Source: CAYFPX01 sp964501915
GTDB taxonomy: Bacteria; Myxococcota_A; UBA796; CAJQPC01
NCBI GenBank assembly: GCA_964501915.1
Contig: CAZCVP010000005.1
Location: 28,032-92,031, forward strand
DNA: 64,000 nt
Direction: 5' to 3'
Every line of letters starts with the position of its first letter. Within the stretch, counting starts at the first letter, position 1. Made by a program: the position numbers and the translations under genes. Below, in pieces: positions 52,933 through 61,211 of the stretch. The notes beneath the pieces are model-generated. The model saw only the letters and a program-made list of their open reading frames with translations. It made no database searches and was not told the DNA's origin.

Positions 52933-54594
52933 ATGGCTGACGAACTCGCGCTATACCTCCAGCTCACACCGGCCTTCGGTGGCACGCGCTTCGGTCCCTT
53001 CGAGGGGGTCGAGGTCAACCTTGGATCCGACCCGTCCTGCGACATCGTGATCCCCGAGGCCTTCGGCGTGGCACCCTTCCACGCCAAGGTCCTCCGCCAG
53101 GAGGGCATGGGCCTGATCATCGCCCCGGTGGAGCGCACCGCCGCGATCCTGGTCTGGAAGTCCGGCGCCCGGCGCCCCCAGCAGATCGCCACTCCCGTGG
53201 CGATCCGATCCGGCGACGACTTCAGCCTCGCCACCCACGAGGGGCCCCGCTTCACGGTCCAGCTCGACGAGCTGCCGGACCACATCAAGGAGGAGCGGGC
53301 CAAGGGCAAGGGCATGGCCCCGTCCAAGGCCGAGATGAAGAAGGAGGCCCGGCGACAGGTCCTGTTCCGGATCTTCGCCACCGGCCCCGGCCAGATGATC
53401 GCCACCTGGTGGCAGCTCATCAAGTCCGGCCAGATCTTCGAGCCGCGCTACCTCTTCGCCGGGGCATTGATCCTCGGTGGCTACGTCGTCGCCGGCTACC
53501 AGGGCTGGACCAAGGGCTCGCTGGAGGACGAATTCGCCGACCAGGAGAAGGACCTCGAGAACTGCAAGGAGGCCAATGCCTTCAGCGAGGGCGACAGCGA
53601 CAGCTTCACCTTCGCCAAGCTGGCCCAGCGGGTCACGGGTGCCGAGACCCTGGGCATCGCCCTGAGCAGCGACGAGGTGCTCTCGGGCATGGTGCGGGAG
53701 CACGCGGCGACCATCCTCCAGGCCCCTTCCCGCTACGACTTCCTGGTCGACACGAGCCGCAACTTCAAGCAGCGGGGCTGGTTCGCCAAGGTCCGCGAGA
53801 CCTTCGAGAAGGACTCCGAGCTGCCGAGTGGAGCCGGGCGGGTGCTGGCCTTCACCGCCGCGCGCCCCAACGTCTCCAACCAGGCCTGGGCCGTGCTCCA
53901 GGACTCCCGCGGTCAGATGGTCTGCGGCCGCGGCGCGATGTCCCTCACCTGGCGGCAGGCCCTGGCCCTGGGGCTGGAGCCCCGGCTGGAGGCGATGATC
54001 GAAGGCAGCGCCCGGGGCTGGGACGGCGAGGAATTCGCCGGCAAGCGCACCGACCTGCTCTCACAGACCGCACGGCTCTCGGGCATCGACGAGCACCCGG
54101 ACCTGGGCGCCGAGTTCGACGTCGACTTCGCCAGCCTCCAGGGCGGGCTCCAGACCTGCATGTACATGCAGGGCGACGACGAGCGGGAGATCTCCTCGAT
54201 CAGCAGCGGCGTGCGCTCCATCTCCAGGCGGCTCGCCAAGGACGCCAAGGGGCTTCCCCGCGGCACGGACGGAGCGGCGATCCCGGCCCGCGTGGCTGCG
54301 ATCTACGCCGCCGACTGGCCCGGCGTCGACTACAAGGACCGCAAGAAGCGCCCCGATCTCAGCGCAGCCAAGGTCTCTCAGAGCACGACCATCCTCAAGG
54401 ACCAGGGCGGCGACTGGATCCTGGACAAGACCGCCGAGGTCATCGCCCGGGCCATCACCCTGCCCTGCCTCGCCGTGCTCGACGCCGAGGAGACCGGGGC
54501 CGACGCCACCGCCCTGGGCGAGGTCTTCGGCTCTCCGATGCCACGCGCACTGGACTGCGTGGTGCTGGACTGGCGGATCCGGACCGGCAGGTAG
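52933..54594 (+). CDS. FHA-domain protein with one transmembrane helix, unknown extracytoplasmic part
   Basis: 553 residues. Residues ~1-120 form an FHA-like domain: VEVNLGSDPSCDIVIPEAFG then APFHAKVLRQEGMGLIIAPV, the S..C.I.I..F.V...HA.V pattern expected for phosphothreonine recognition. A Lys-rich helix and a transmembrane segment (YLFAGALILGGYVVAGYQGW, ~180-200) precede ~350 residues of a soluble domain rich in helix (SFTFAKLAQRVTGAETLGIA, ISSGVRSISRRLAKDAKGLP) with no family assignment. Architecture parallels the FHA-like/transglycosylase protein at 4532-6148, but no SLT motif is seen. Likely a reader of the kinase at 48149. Confidence 0.82.
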   Translation: MADELALYLQLTPAFGGTRFGPFEGVEVNLGSDPSCDIVIPEAFGVAPFHAKVLRQEGMGLIIAPVERTAAILVWKSGARRPQQIATPVAIRSGDDFSLATHEGPRFTVQLDELPDHIKEERAKGKGMAPSKAEMKKEARRQVLFRIFATGPGQMIATWWQLIKSGQIFEPRYLFAGALILGGYVVAGYQGWTKGSLEDEFADQEKDLENCKEANAFSEGDSDSFTFAKLAQRVTGAETLGIALSSDEVLSGMVREHAATILQAPSRYDFLVDTSRNFKQRGWFAKVRETFEKDSELPSGAGRVLAFTAARPNVSNQAWAVLQDSRGQMVCGRGAMSLTWRQALALGLEPRLEAMIEGSARGWDGEEFAGKRTDLLSQTARLSGIDEHPDLGAEFDVDFASLQGGLQTCMYMQGDDEREISSISSGVRSISRRLAKDAKGLPRGTDGAAIPARVAAIYAADWPGVDYKDRKKRPDLSAAKVSQSTTILKDQGGDWILDKTAEVIARAITLPCLAVLDAEETGADATALGEVFGSPMPRALDCVVLDWRIRTGR

Positions 54595-54597
54595 CGG

Positions 54598-54972
54598 CTA
54601 CTTCCGGCCGGGCGGCGACCTCTTGATGCGCACCGGTTGCTCGCGCCGACGCACGGGCAGGAGCCAGACCACCGCGAACAACGCGAGAGCGGCGCCGACC
54701 ACGCCATAGGCCGTGCTCGTGTCGCAGCCGAAGCCCCCGGCTTCGCCGGCCAGCTCGGCCGCGCCGACCCCGCCACCGGTCGTGGTGCCGGTGTCGTCCG
54801 TGGCGTACCCGGAGTCCGCCGAGTCGACGATCTCGCCGGAGTCGGCGGTGTACGGGCCGCTGTCGAGACCGCTGTCGTGGCCGGAGTCTCCAGTGTCCGC
54901 GCCACCGGAGTCGGCCCAGGCGGGCCCGGTGGTGGTCATCATCACGGCCAGGATCAAGGTACGAACAAGCAC
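54598..54972 (-). CDS. Secreted protein with MYXO-CTERM-like C-terminal sorting signal
   Basis: 124 residues from GTG 54972, preceded by GAGGAGG at good spacing and TACACT as a -10. Signal peptide (LILAVMMTTTGPAWA), then Asp/Ser/Gly-rich repeats (DSGGADTGDSGHDSG, DSADSGYATDDTG), then a tripartite end: Gly-Cys (GGFGCDTS), a hydrophobic helix (YGVVGAALALFAVVWLLP) and an Arg-rich tail (VRRREQPVRIKRS). This matches the form of MYXO-CTERM anchors, which are processed and used for surface attachment in myxobacteria. Confidence 0.72.
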   Translation of the reverse strand: MLVRTLILAVMMTTTGPAWADSGGADTGDSGHDSGLDSGPYTADSGEIVDSADSGYATDDTGTTTGGGVGAAELAGEAGGFGCDTSTAYGVVGAALALFAVVWLLPVRRREQPVRIKRSPPGRK

Positions 54973-55077
54973 GGTCGTCCTCCTCGTCGGAGTGTAGCGC
55001 GGGGTGTACGGCGGGCTGGCCCTGCGAGACGACCCGCGATAGTTGCCGGGGTCCAACAGGATCGAGTGGAGCTTTTG

Positions 55078-55863
55078 ATGGCCACCAAGAAGACCGCCAA
55101 GCCCCCAACCCTCGCCAGCCTGGTCCGCCAGGCGAACCACAGCGAGCAGGCATTCGTCGACATGATGCTCATGGTGCTGGGCCAGGGCGACGTGGAGCGC
55201 AGCGTCGAGTACCTCACCCGGCTGAACCTGCCCCGGACCTTCGAGGAGGCGGAGACCGACATCCCCTCTCTCGAGGACGCGGAGATGGCGGTCACAGACT
55301 TCCAGACCGAGGTGACGATCACCGGAGGCATCGAGAAGTTCATCGAACGCCACGTGCGCAAGCTGAAGTGGCTTGTGAACCATCCCGACGTCACGGCCAT
55401 CGGCGCCGGGGTACGCCTCTACCGCAGCATCAGCATCGTGACCGAGCTGCGAATCCGCCGCATCCTCGCCCTGATGGAGAAGTCCGAGGTCCTGAACCCC
55501 TTCGAGTGGGGCACGACCCGGGAGCTGTTGAACCGCGCCTACCGGGACTTCCGCCGCTCCACCTCGCTGCTGACCCACGAGTTCTTCGAGTCGATGGTCG
55601 CCGCCTGCGAGCGCGAGGAGGTTCGCGCCCAGCTCGAGCAGGTGCCGGCCGTGCTCCGCGGTCGTGTGATCGCCCTCGCTGCCCTGCGCGAGCAGGTCGA
55701 GGTCGCCCGACAGACCCTGGCTGTGCAGCCCGAGGGCTACCCCCTCGTCAAGCCGCCCCGGTACTTCGGTGGCGACCTGCTCGAGACCGGCTCCTGGAAG
55801 CACTTCTGGGGCGAGGTCGGCACGCTGCAGGACAGCCTGCGCCAGCACGTCGAGATGCTCTGA
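55078..55863 (+). CDS. Unknown helical protein upstream of an HMA protein
   Basis: 261 residues, Leu/Val/Glu/Arg-rich and helical (LASLVRQANHSEQAFVDMML, FIERHVRKLKWLVNHPDV, LREQVEVARQTLAVQ), no signal peptide or known domain. GGAG precedes the ATG. The stop overlaps the ATG of the metal-binding gene (TGATG), which suggests co-translation and perhaps a metal-related role. Confidence 0.7.
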   Translation: MATKKTAKPPTLASLVRQANHSEQAFVDMMLMVLGQGDVERSVEYLTRLNLPRTFEEAETDIPSLEDAEMAVTDFQTEVTITGGIEKFIERHVRKLKWLVNHPDVTAIGAGVRLYRSISIVTELRIRRILALMEKSEVLNPFEWGTTRELLNRAYRDFRRSTSLLTHEFFESMVAACEREEVRAQLEQVPAVLRGRVIALAALREQVEVARQTLAVQPEGYPLVKPPRYFGGDLLETGSWKHFWGEVGTLQDSLRQHVEML

Positions 55864-56066
55864 TGTCGCCGACGAGATTCGCCATCGAAGGCATGAACTG
55901 CGGCGGCTGCGTGAAGGGCGTGACCCGGGCCCTGGAGGCCGTCGAGGGCGTCGAGATCGTGAAGGTCGAGGTGGGCCACGCCCTGGTCCAGGTCGACGAG
56001 GCGAACCGAGCGGCCGCCGTCGAGGCCATCGAGGACGCCGGCTTCGACGTCGTCGCCGAGGCCTGA
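55863..56066 (+). CDS. Heavy-metal-associated (HMA) domain protein, copper-chaperone type
   Basis: 67 residues, a stand-alone HMA fold. The metal site is IEGMNCGGC (MxCxxC) near residue 10, with the ferredoxin-like pattern VTRALEAVEGVEIVKVEVG ... AAVEAIEDAGFDVVAEA. Such proteins hand soft metals (usually copper) to P-type ATPases or sensors. No cognate ATPase is in the window. ATG overlaps the preceding stop (TGATG). Confidence 0.92.
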   Translation: MSPTRFAIEGMNCGGCVKGVTRALEAVEGVEIVKVEVGHALVQVDEANRAAAVEAIEDAGFDVVAEA

Positions 56067-56075
56067 TCGGGGCGC

Positions 56076-56738
56076 TCAGACCCCCCGGGCGTCCGGGTTC
56101 CAGATCACCTTGTGGAGCTGGAGGTTCAGCCGAGCCTCCAGGCCATCCTCGAGCATCCAGCCCACCAGGTCGGCCGGATCGAGCTGCCCCGACACCGGCG
56201 AGAGCAGCACGGGGCACCGGGACGGCAGGTCGTGCTCCGCCATGACCCGGCGGCACCACTCGTAGTCCCGCCGGCTGGCGAGCACGACCTTGACCTCGTG
56301 GCCCGGTCGGAGCCGATCCACGTTGGCCCACAGGTTGGCGTCGACCTCCCCGCTGTCCGGCGCCTTGAGGTCCATGATCACGTGCACGGCGGCGGGCACG
56401 GCGGCGATGGAGCGGCTGCCGGAGGTCTCCAGGAGCACGGTGTGACCGGCGGCGAGCAGCCTCTCCATCAACGGGATCGCCTGGCGGTGGACCAGGGGCT
56501 CCCCCCCGGTGACCTCGACGAGCGGCACTCCGAGCTCGGAGACCTCGGCGAGCACGTCGTCGATCGAGCGGTGCTGCCCGCCGGTGAAGGTGTGGACCGA
56601 GTCGCACCAGGTGCAGCGGAGGTTGCAGCCTGCGAGGCGCACGAAGGTACAGGGGAGCCCGGCCCAGGAGCTCTCCCCCTGGACCGAGGCATAGACCTCG
56701 ATCACCCGCAGGCGCTGCTGTAGCGGAACGTCGGCCAC
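56076..56738 (-). CDS. queE: 7-carboxy-7-deazaguanine synthase, radical SAM (QueE)
   Basis: 220 residues, QueE-sized. YASVQGESSWAGLPCTFVRL then GCNLRCTWCDSVHTF gives the CxxxCxxC [4Fe-4S] site with the QueE-specific GES/WCD context; VEVTGGEPLVHRQ is the GGEP SAM motif. QueE makes the 7-deazaguanine core of queuosine and related modifications from 6-carboxytetrahydropterin. GTG start; TAACTA lies six bases upstream, another possible leaderless case. Its 3' end is 10 bp from the convergent HMA gene. Confidence 0.95.
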   Translation of the reverse strand: MADVPLQQRLRVIEVYASVQGESSWAGLPCTFVRLAGCNLRCTWCDSVHTFTGGQHRSIDDVLAEVSELGVPLVEVTGGEPLVHRQAIPLMERLLAAGHTVLLETSGSRSIAAVPAAVHVIMDLKAPDSGEVDANLWANVDRLRPGHEVKVVLASRRDYEWCRRVMAEHDLPSRCPVLLSPVSGQLDPADLVGWMLEDGLEARLNLQLHKVIWNPDARGV

Positions 56739-56753
56739 GGGCGGTAGTTAACG

Positions 56754-57617
56754 TCAGTCGAAGAGCCAGTCCGTGATCGGGTCGCTGCTGGTCAGGCCCG
56801 CGTCGTCGTCGACCGACAGGGCGCGCAGGTCCTGTCCGAGCACGCTGGCCGACGGGGACTCGCCGTCGACGTCGTAGGCGGTGAGGTTGAGCTGCTGGGT
56901 CGCGTTCGACGGGGCCACCACGGGAATGCCGTCGAGGCCAAAGGTGCTCCGCCAGGCCGCCAGCCGATCGGCACCGGGCACGCCTCCGTCCTTGTCGGCC
57001 CGGAGCACCACGATCGGCGTCCAGGTGTAGTCCTGGAGACTCTCGAAGAGCTGCCCGAGCTCGTTGGCTGCGAGCTGCAGCTCCGCCTCCCCGTCGTCTC
57101 CGACGATGACCCAGACCGTCTGGCCACAGAAGGACCAGAGGTGGAGGTCCTGCCCCCACTCGTCCTCGAAGACCGCGTCGAAGACCAGGTCGCCGCGCTC
57201 GTAGACGGCGTAGGCGTGCGTGGTGCCACCGATGTCGACCTGGGTGCTCCCGGACGGGCCCGCCAGGGCGTCGTCGGGTGGCTCCGGGCAGGCGGCGACC
57301 CGGTAGCCGCCGGTGGTGTAGGGGTGGTGCAGGGCCCAGAGCGGGTTGGTGCCCGCCGCGACCTCGTCGCCATCGCTCCAGCCGTCCCCGTCGGTGTCGG
57401 CGTCCTCGGGATCGGTGCCGAGCGCCTCCTCCTCGTGGTCCTCCAGCCCGTCGCCGTCACCGTCCTGCAGGTACCAGGGGTCCACCGCACCGGTGTCCTC
57501 GGCGGATCCGTCCTCGAGCGGCAGGAAGTCCTCCGGCGCCATGCAGGCACAGAGACCTGAAGCGCCGAGCAGCAGCGCCCCTCGGGAGAACACCAGGCGG
57601 CAGCGGGAAGGCGCCAT
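56754..57617 (-). CDS. Thioredoxin-like lipoprotein lacking the CxxC site, with calcium-type repeats
   Basis: 287 residues. The signal region (VFSRGALLLGASGLCAC) ends in a Cys that could be lipidated. Then thrombospondin-type-3-like calcium repeats (DGDGDGLEDHEEEALGTDPE, DADTDGDGWSDGDEVAAGTN) and a thioredoxin/redoxin-like domain: WSFCGQTVWVIVG followed by DDGEAELQLAANEL where its neighbour has AEWCPPC. The redox pair is absent, so it is not a thiol oxidoreductase. Paralogue of the next gene (57656). A TAGACT -10 lies six bases before the ATG. Confidence 0.83.
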   Translation of the reverse strand: MAPSRCRLVFSRGALLLGASGLCACMAPEDFLPLEDGSAEDTGAVDPWYLQDGDGDGLEDHEEEALGTDPEDADTDGDGWSDGDEVAAGTNPLWALHHPYTTGGYRVAACPEPPDDALAGPSGSTQVDIGGTTHAYAVYERGDLVFDAVFEDEWGQDLHLWSFCGQTVWVIVGDDGEAELQLAANELGQLFESLQDYTWTPIVVLRADKDGGVPGADRLAAWRSTFGLDGIPVVAPSNATQQLNLTAYDVDGESPSASVLGQDLRALSVDDDAGLTSSDPITDWLFD

Positions 57618-57623
57618 GGTGCC

Positions 57624-57629
57624 AGTCTA
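57624..57629 (-). promoter_or_regulatory. -10 hexamer TAGACT of a probable leaderless mRNA
   Basis: On the minus strand TAGACT is followed by GGCACC and then ATG 57617; no Shine-Dalgarno. Confidence 0.5.
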
Positions 57630-57655
57630 CTCGCTTGGGAGCCGGCCCCCACGGC

Positions 57656-58492
57656 CTACTGCAGCAGGTAGCTCTCGATCTGGGACTCGGCGTAGTAGTT
57701 GTCGACCGTCATGAAGGTCAGGTCGGGGCCGATGATGCTGATGCTGGGGATGTAGCCGTCGGCGTCCCACACCTGCATCTCGCCGGCCTGCTCGTCGTCC
57801 CTGGGGCCGATGACCGGGATGGTGTCCAGGTCGAAGCGGTCGTGCCAGTCGGCGAGGGTCTCGACGTCCGGGGTGTTGTAGCGGGCGTCCTGGGTGAGCA
57901 GCTCGATCGGGGTCCACTCGTACTCGGCGTACTCCTCGATCATGCCCGGCAGCCGGGCGGCGGCGTCCTGGCAGGGCGGACACCACTCGGCGCCCTGGGC
58001 GACGTAGAGGGTCAGGCCGCAGAAGGACCACATCGTGACGTCCTGGCCGAAGGCGTCGTTGACGAGCCAGTTGTCGACCAGGTCACCGTCGGCGTAGGCC
58101 GGCCAGGTGTAGGTCTGGCCCTGGTAGGTGAAGCCACCCTGGCCCGTCGCGCCGGCGTCCGCCTCGTCGGGCTGGATCCCGCAGTCGCCGATCGGGTAGT
58201 CGCCCTCGTCGTAGCTGTAGTGGATGGGGTTGAGGGCGTCGGTCCCGTCGCGGGTCTCCTTGCCGTCGTCCGCGCCGTCCCCGTCGGTGTCGGCGTTGTT
58301 CGGATCGAGGCCCAGGCTGACCTCCCAGCCGTCCTTCATGCCGTCGCCGTCGGAGTCCGCGTTGTCCGGGTCGGTCCCGAGCTCTTCTTCCTCGGACTTG
58401 GTGAGCCCATCACCGTCGTCGTCCGGGTCGAGGATGTCGTCGCAGGCGACCAGGGAGAGCGCGGTGAGACCGATGAGGAGGGTACGGAGCAT
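57656..58492 (-). CDS. Thioredoxin-like (CPPC) lipoprotein with calcium-type repeats
   Basis: 278 residues from ATG 58492. Lipoprotein signal MLRTLLIGLTALSLVAC. Three thrombospondin-3-like loops (DDDGDGLTKSEEEELGTDPD, NADSDGDGMKDGWEVSLGLD, NADTDGDGADDGKE) are followed by a redoxin/TlpA-type domain: WSFCGLTLYVAQGAEWCPPC supplies the active CxxC, and IPVIGPRDDEQ the cis-Pro region. Probably a surface or periplasmic thiol-disulphide enzyme. The 38-bp gap to the paralogue downstream suggests tandem duplication. A longer start is possible but would precede the signal peptide. Confidence 0.88.
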   Translation of the reverse strand: MLRTLLIGLTALSLVACDDILDPDDDGDGLTKSEEEELGTDPDNADSDGDGMKDGWEVSLGLDPNNADTDGDGADDGKETRDGTDALNPIHYSYDEGDYPIGDCGIQPDEADAGATGQGGFTYQGQTYTWPAYADGDLVDNWLVNDAFGQDVTMWSFCGLTLYVAQGAEWCPPCQDAAARLPGMIEEYAEYEWTPIELLTQDARYNTPDVETLADWHDRFDLDTIPVIGPRDDEQAGEMQVWDADGYIPSISIIGPDLTFMTVDNYYAESQIESYLLQ

Positions 58493-58615
58493 GTGAGGTG
58501 TACCTCGGCGCAGGGCCATTTCGTGGATGTTGGAGCCCGGGGAACATAGACAGCGCATCCCCTGCTGTCCACACGAACAGCATGCTTAACCCCGGCTTGA
58601 CGGTGGAGGAAAGAA

Positions 58616-59263
58616 GTGAAACGACTCGGGTTGGGCCTCCTCGTCCTCCTCGCCGCGCCCTTCGGGGCGGAGGCCGCGGACCCCACCAAGCCCCACCCCC
58701 ACCAGGGTCTGCTGGCGCCCTACCCCAAGTCCCCTCCGCCCACGCACTTCACGGCCGAGGAGCAACAGGCCCTCGCCGCCGGAGAGGCCGTCCACAAGCA
58801 GACCCAGGGCGAGACGGGGGGGCGCGGCCTGGCCGTCTTCCGCGTGAACGCCCCCCCGGAGACGGTCTGGATCGTGATCCAGGACTTCGCCAGCTACCCG
58901 CTCTGGATCGACGAAGTCGAGAAGTGCGAGATCTACCGCCGCAACGGCAGCCAGATCTTCGTGCGCTTCGTGCTCAAGGCCGTGGGCATGGAGATCGAGT
59001 ACTTCATCCACCACGACTACCACCCGGAGGCGGGCTGGGGGACCTGGACCCTGGACTACACCCGGGAGTCGGACCTCAGCGACAGCGTGGGCTTCTGGCG
59101 GGTGACCGAGGTCGCCCCCGGGGTCAGCCAGGTGGAGTACTCCGTCGACCTCAAGATAAGCGGCTGGGTGCCCGGCTTCGTCCGCAACATCATCGTGGAC
59201 AACGGGCTGGAGGACGCGACCGAATGGGTGAAGGAACAAGCGGAGCGGCGGGTGCCACGTTGA
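58616..59263 (+). CDS. Secreted START/SRPBCC-type lipid-binding protein
   Basis: 215 residues from GTG 58616, with a clear GGAGGAAAG upstream. Signal peptide MKRLGLGLLVLLAAPFGAEA. Residues ~65-205 have the SRPBCC helix-grip pattern: GLAVFRVNAPPETVWIVIQD, FASYPLWIDEVEKCEIYRRN, then GFWRVTEVAPGVSQVEYSVD and a C-terminal long helix (IIVDNGLEDATEWVKEQAER). Such folds carry hydrophobic ligands. Its stop overlaps the hemE start region, so it is probably the first gene of the haem operon. Confidence 0.85.
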   Translation: MKRLGLGLLVLLAAPFGAEAADPTKPHPHQGLLAPYPKSPPPTHFTAEEQQALAAGEAVHKQTQGETGGRGLAVFRVNAPPETVWIVIQDFASYPLWIDEVEKCEIYRRNGSQIFVRFVLKAVGMEIEYFIHHDYHPEAGWGTWTLDYTRESDLSDSVGFWRVTEVAPGVSQVEYSVDLKISGWVPGFVRNIIVDNGLEDATEWVKEQAERRVPR

Positions 59264-60273
59264 AGGACTCCCTGCTGGAGAGGGCCCTGAGGGGCGAGGA
59301 GGTCGAGCGACCGCCGGTCTGGTTCATGCGCCAGGCGGGCCGCTACCTGCCCGAGTACCACGACGTCCGCGGCCAGGTGGACTTCCTCACCCTGTGCCGT
59401 CGTGACGACCTGGCCGCCGAGGTCACCCTCCAGCCCCTGCGTCGCTTCGGCTTCGACGCCTCCATCGTCTTCAACGACATCCTGGTGCCACCGGCGGCGA
59501 TGGGCCTGGACCTGGCCTTCCTGCCGGGACGGGGGCCGGTGTTCTCGGATCCGCTGCGGGTCCCCGCCGATCTGGAGCGCCTGAGCGTGCCCGACGTCCA
59601 CCAGGACATGCCGGAGGTGCTCCGCACCATCGAGCGCCTGGTGGCCGAGCTGGACGTCCCACTCTTCGGCTTCGCCGGGGCGCCGTTCACCCTCGCCGCC
59701 TACATGATCGAGGGCTCGGGCTCCAAGAACTTCCTCCACCTGAAGAACTGGGTCCTGCACCACCCCGACGCCTTCGAGTCGCTGCTGGGCACCCTGGCGG
59801 ACCTCTGCGGCGCCTACCTCCAGGCCCAGGCCGACGCCGGCTGCGCCGCCGTGCAGCTCTTCGACACCTGGGCGGGCGTGCTCTGCCGCGCGGACTTCGA
59901 CCGCTTCGTGGTGCCCTATGCCCGGCGGGCCCTGGCCGGGGTCAGCGGCGTGCCGCGGCTCTACTTCACCCGCGACGCCGGGGCGGTGCTCGGTCGTCTC
60001 CGAGCGGTCGAGGCCGATGCCTATGCGCTCGACTGGCGCGTCGACCTGGCGGAGGCCCGCAAGGTGCTGGGCGCCGACGTCCCGATCATGGGCAACCTCG
60101 ACCCCGTGTCGCTCTACGGGCCGGTCGACGAGATCCGCCGTCGGGTGGAGCGCGTCATCCGGGCCGCCGGACCTCGCGGCCACGTGTTCAACCTCGGGCA
60201 CGGCATCCTGCCGACCACCCCGATCGAGGGCGTGAATGCAGCCGTCGAGGCGGTGCGATCCTGGCGGTGGTGA
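59260..60273 (+). CDS. hemE: Uroporphyrinogen decarboxylase
   Basis: 337 residues from TTG 59260 (TTGA overlap with the preceding stop); an ATG at 59224 would add 12 residues and is the alternative. Converts uroporphyrinogen III to coproporphyrinogen III. Diagnostic sequences: RPPVWFMRQAGRYLPEY, LQPLRRFGFDASIVFNDILV, GFAGAPFTLAAYMIEG, FDTWAG, and the final HVFNLGHGILPTTPIE. Cytoplasmic. hemH and hemY follow with GTGA and TGATG overlaps, forming a haem-biosynthesis operon. Confidence 0.97.
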   Translation: MKDSLLERALRGEEVERPPVWFMRQAGRYLPEYHDVRGQVDFLTLCRRDDLAAEVTLQPLRRFGFDASIVFNDILVPPAAMGLDLAFLPGRGPVFSDPLRVPADLERLSVPDVHQDMPEVLRTIERLVAELDVPLFGFAGAPFTLAAYMIEGSGSKNFLHLKNWVLHHPDAFESLLGTLADLCGAYLQAQADAGCAAVQLFDTWAGVLCRADFDRFVVPYARRALAGVSGVPRLYFTRDAGAVLGRLRAVEADAYALDWRVDLAEARKVLGADVPIMGNLDPVSLYGPVDEIRRRVERVIRAAGPRGHVFNLGHGILPTTPIEGVNAAVEAVRSWRW

Positions 60274-61211
60274 GCGACCCTCCGACCTCCGTCTGGCTGC
60301 TCAACATGGGCGGCCCCGACAGCCCCGCGGCGATCCGTCCCTTCCTCTTCCGGCTGCTCAACGACCCGGACGTGGTGCGCTTCCCGATCCGCTGGCTCCA
60401 GTGGCTCTTCGCGCTCGTGGTGTCCTGGAGGCGCAGCCGCGCGGTCCGGACCGAGTACGCGCGCATGGGGGACGCCAGCCCCCAGCTCGAGATGGTGCGG
60501 GAGCAGGCTGCGGCGCTCTCCGCGGAGCTGGGAGAGGGCTTCACCTGCGTGCCGGTGTTCCGCTACTGGGGCGAGTCCGCCCGCGACGCCCGCGGGTCGC
60601 TGGCTCCCGGACAGCGGGTGGTGCTGCTGAGCCTCTACCCCCACGCCTGCGCGGCCACGACCACGACCTCGCTGAAGGACGCCAGGCGGGCGCTCCGTGG
60701 CCACGACGGGCCGGTCCACGAGATCGAGAGCTACCCGGACCACGAGGGCTTCGTGGCGACGATCCAGGCGCTCGTCGACGAGGCCGTCACCGAGCTGGGC
60801 GACGCACCCTGCGAGGTGCTGTTCTCGGCCCACGGAACCCCCGCGAGCTGGGTCGAGGAGGGCGACCCCTACCTCCCGGAGGTCCTGCGGACCGTCGCGG
60901 CTGTGGTCGAGGGGCGAGCATGGACCCACCATCTCTCCTTCCAATCCCGGGTCGGACCGGTGGAGTGGCTCCGGCCCTACACCGTCGAGATGGTCGCGAC
61001 CCTCGGCGAAGGGGGGTGTCCCAACCTGATAGTGGTGCCCGTGGCCTTCACGTCGGAGCACATCGAGACCCTCGTGGAGCTGGACCACCAGGTCCGCGAG
61101 GTCGCCGAACAGGCCGGGGTGGAGCGCTTCGTGCGTGTGCCGACGGTGGGGCTGCGCCCGACCTTCATCCGGGCCCTCGCCGACCTCACCCGCGGAGCCG
61201 TGGCGTCCTGA
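60270..61211 (+). CDS. hemH: Ferrochelatase
   Basis: 313 residues from GTG 60270 (GTGA overlap with hemE). Inserts ferrous iron into protoporphyrin IX. LLNMGGPDSPAAIRPFLFRL opens the family; VLFSAHGTPASW carries the conserved catalytic His; VPVAFTSEHIETLVELD holds the second ligand region with Glu. Length is typical. Soluble or membrane-associated on the cytoplasmic side. Confidence 0.97.
   Translation: MSDPPTSVWLLNMGGPDSPAAIRPFLFRLLNDPDVVRFPIRWLQWLFALVVSWRRSRAVRTEYARMGDASPQLEMVREQAAALSAELGEGFTCVPVFRYWGESARDARGSLAPGQRVVLLSLYPHACAATTTTSLKDARRALRGHDGPVHEIESYPDHEGFVATIQALVDEAVTELGDAPCEVLFSAHGTPASWVEEGDPYLPEVLRTVAAVVEGRAWTHHLSFQSRVGPVEWLRPYTVEMVATLGEGGCPNLIVVPVAFTSEHIETLVELDHQVREVAEQAGVERFVRVPTVGLRPTFIRALADLTRGAVAS

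Noticed and set aside
54598..57159. Single very long minus-strand gene
   Set aside because: Most of it lies antisense to the helical-protein and HMA genes; only the 3' part (54598-54972) has a start, signal peptide and C-terminal anchor.
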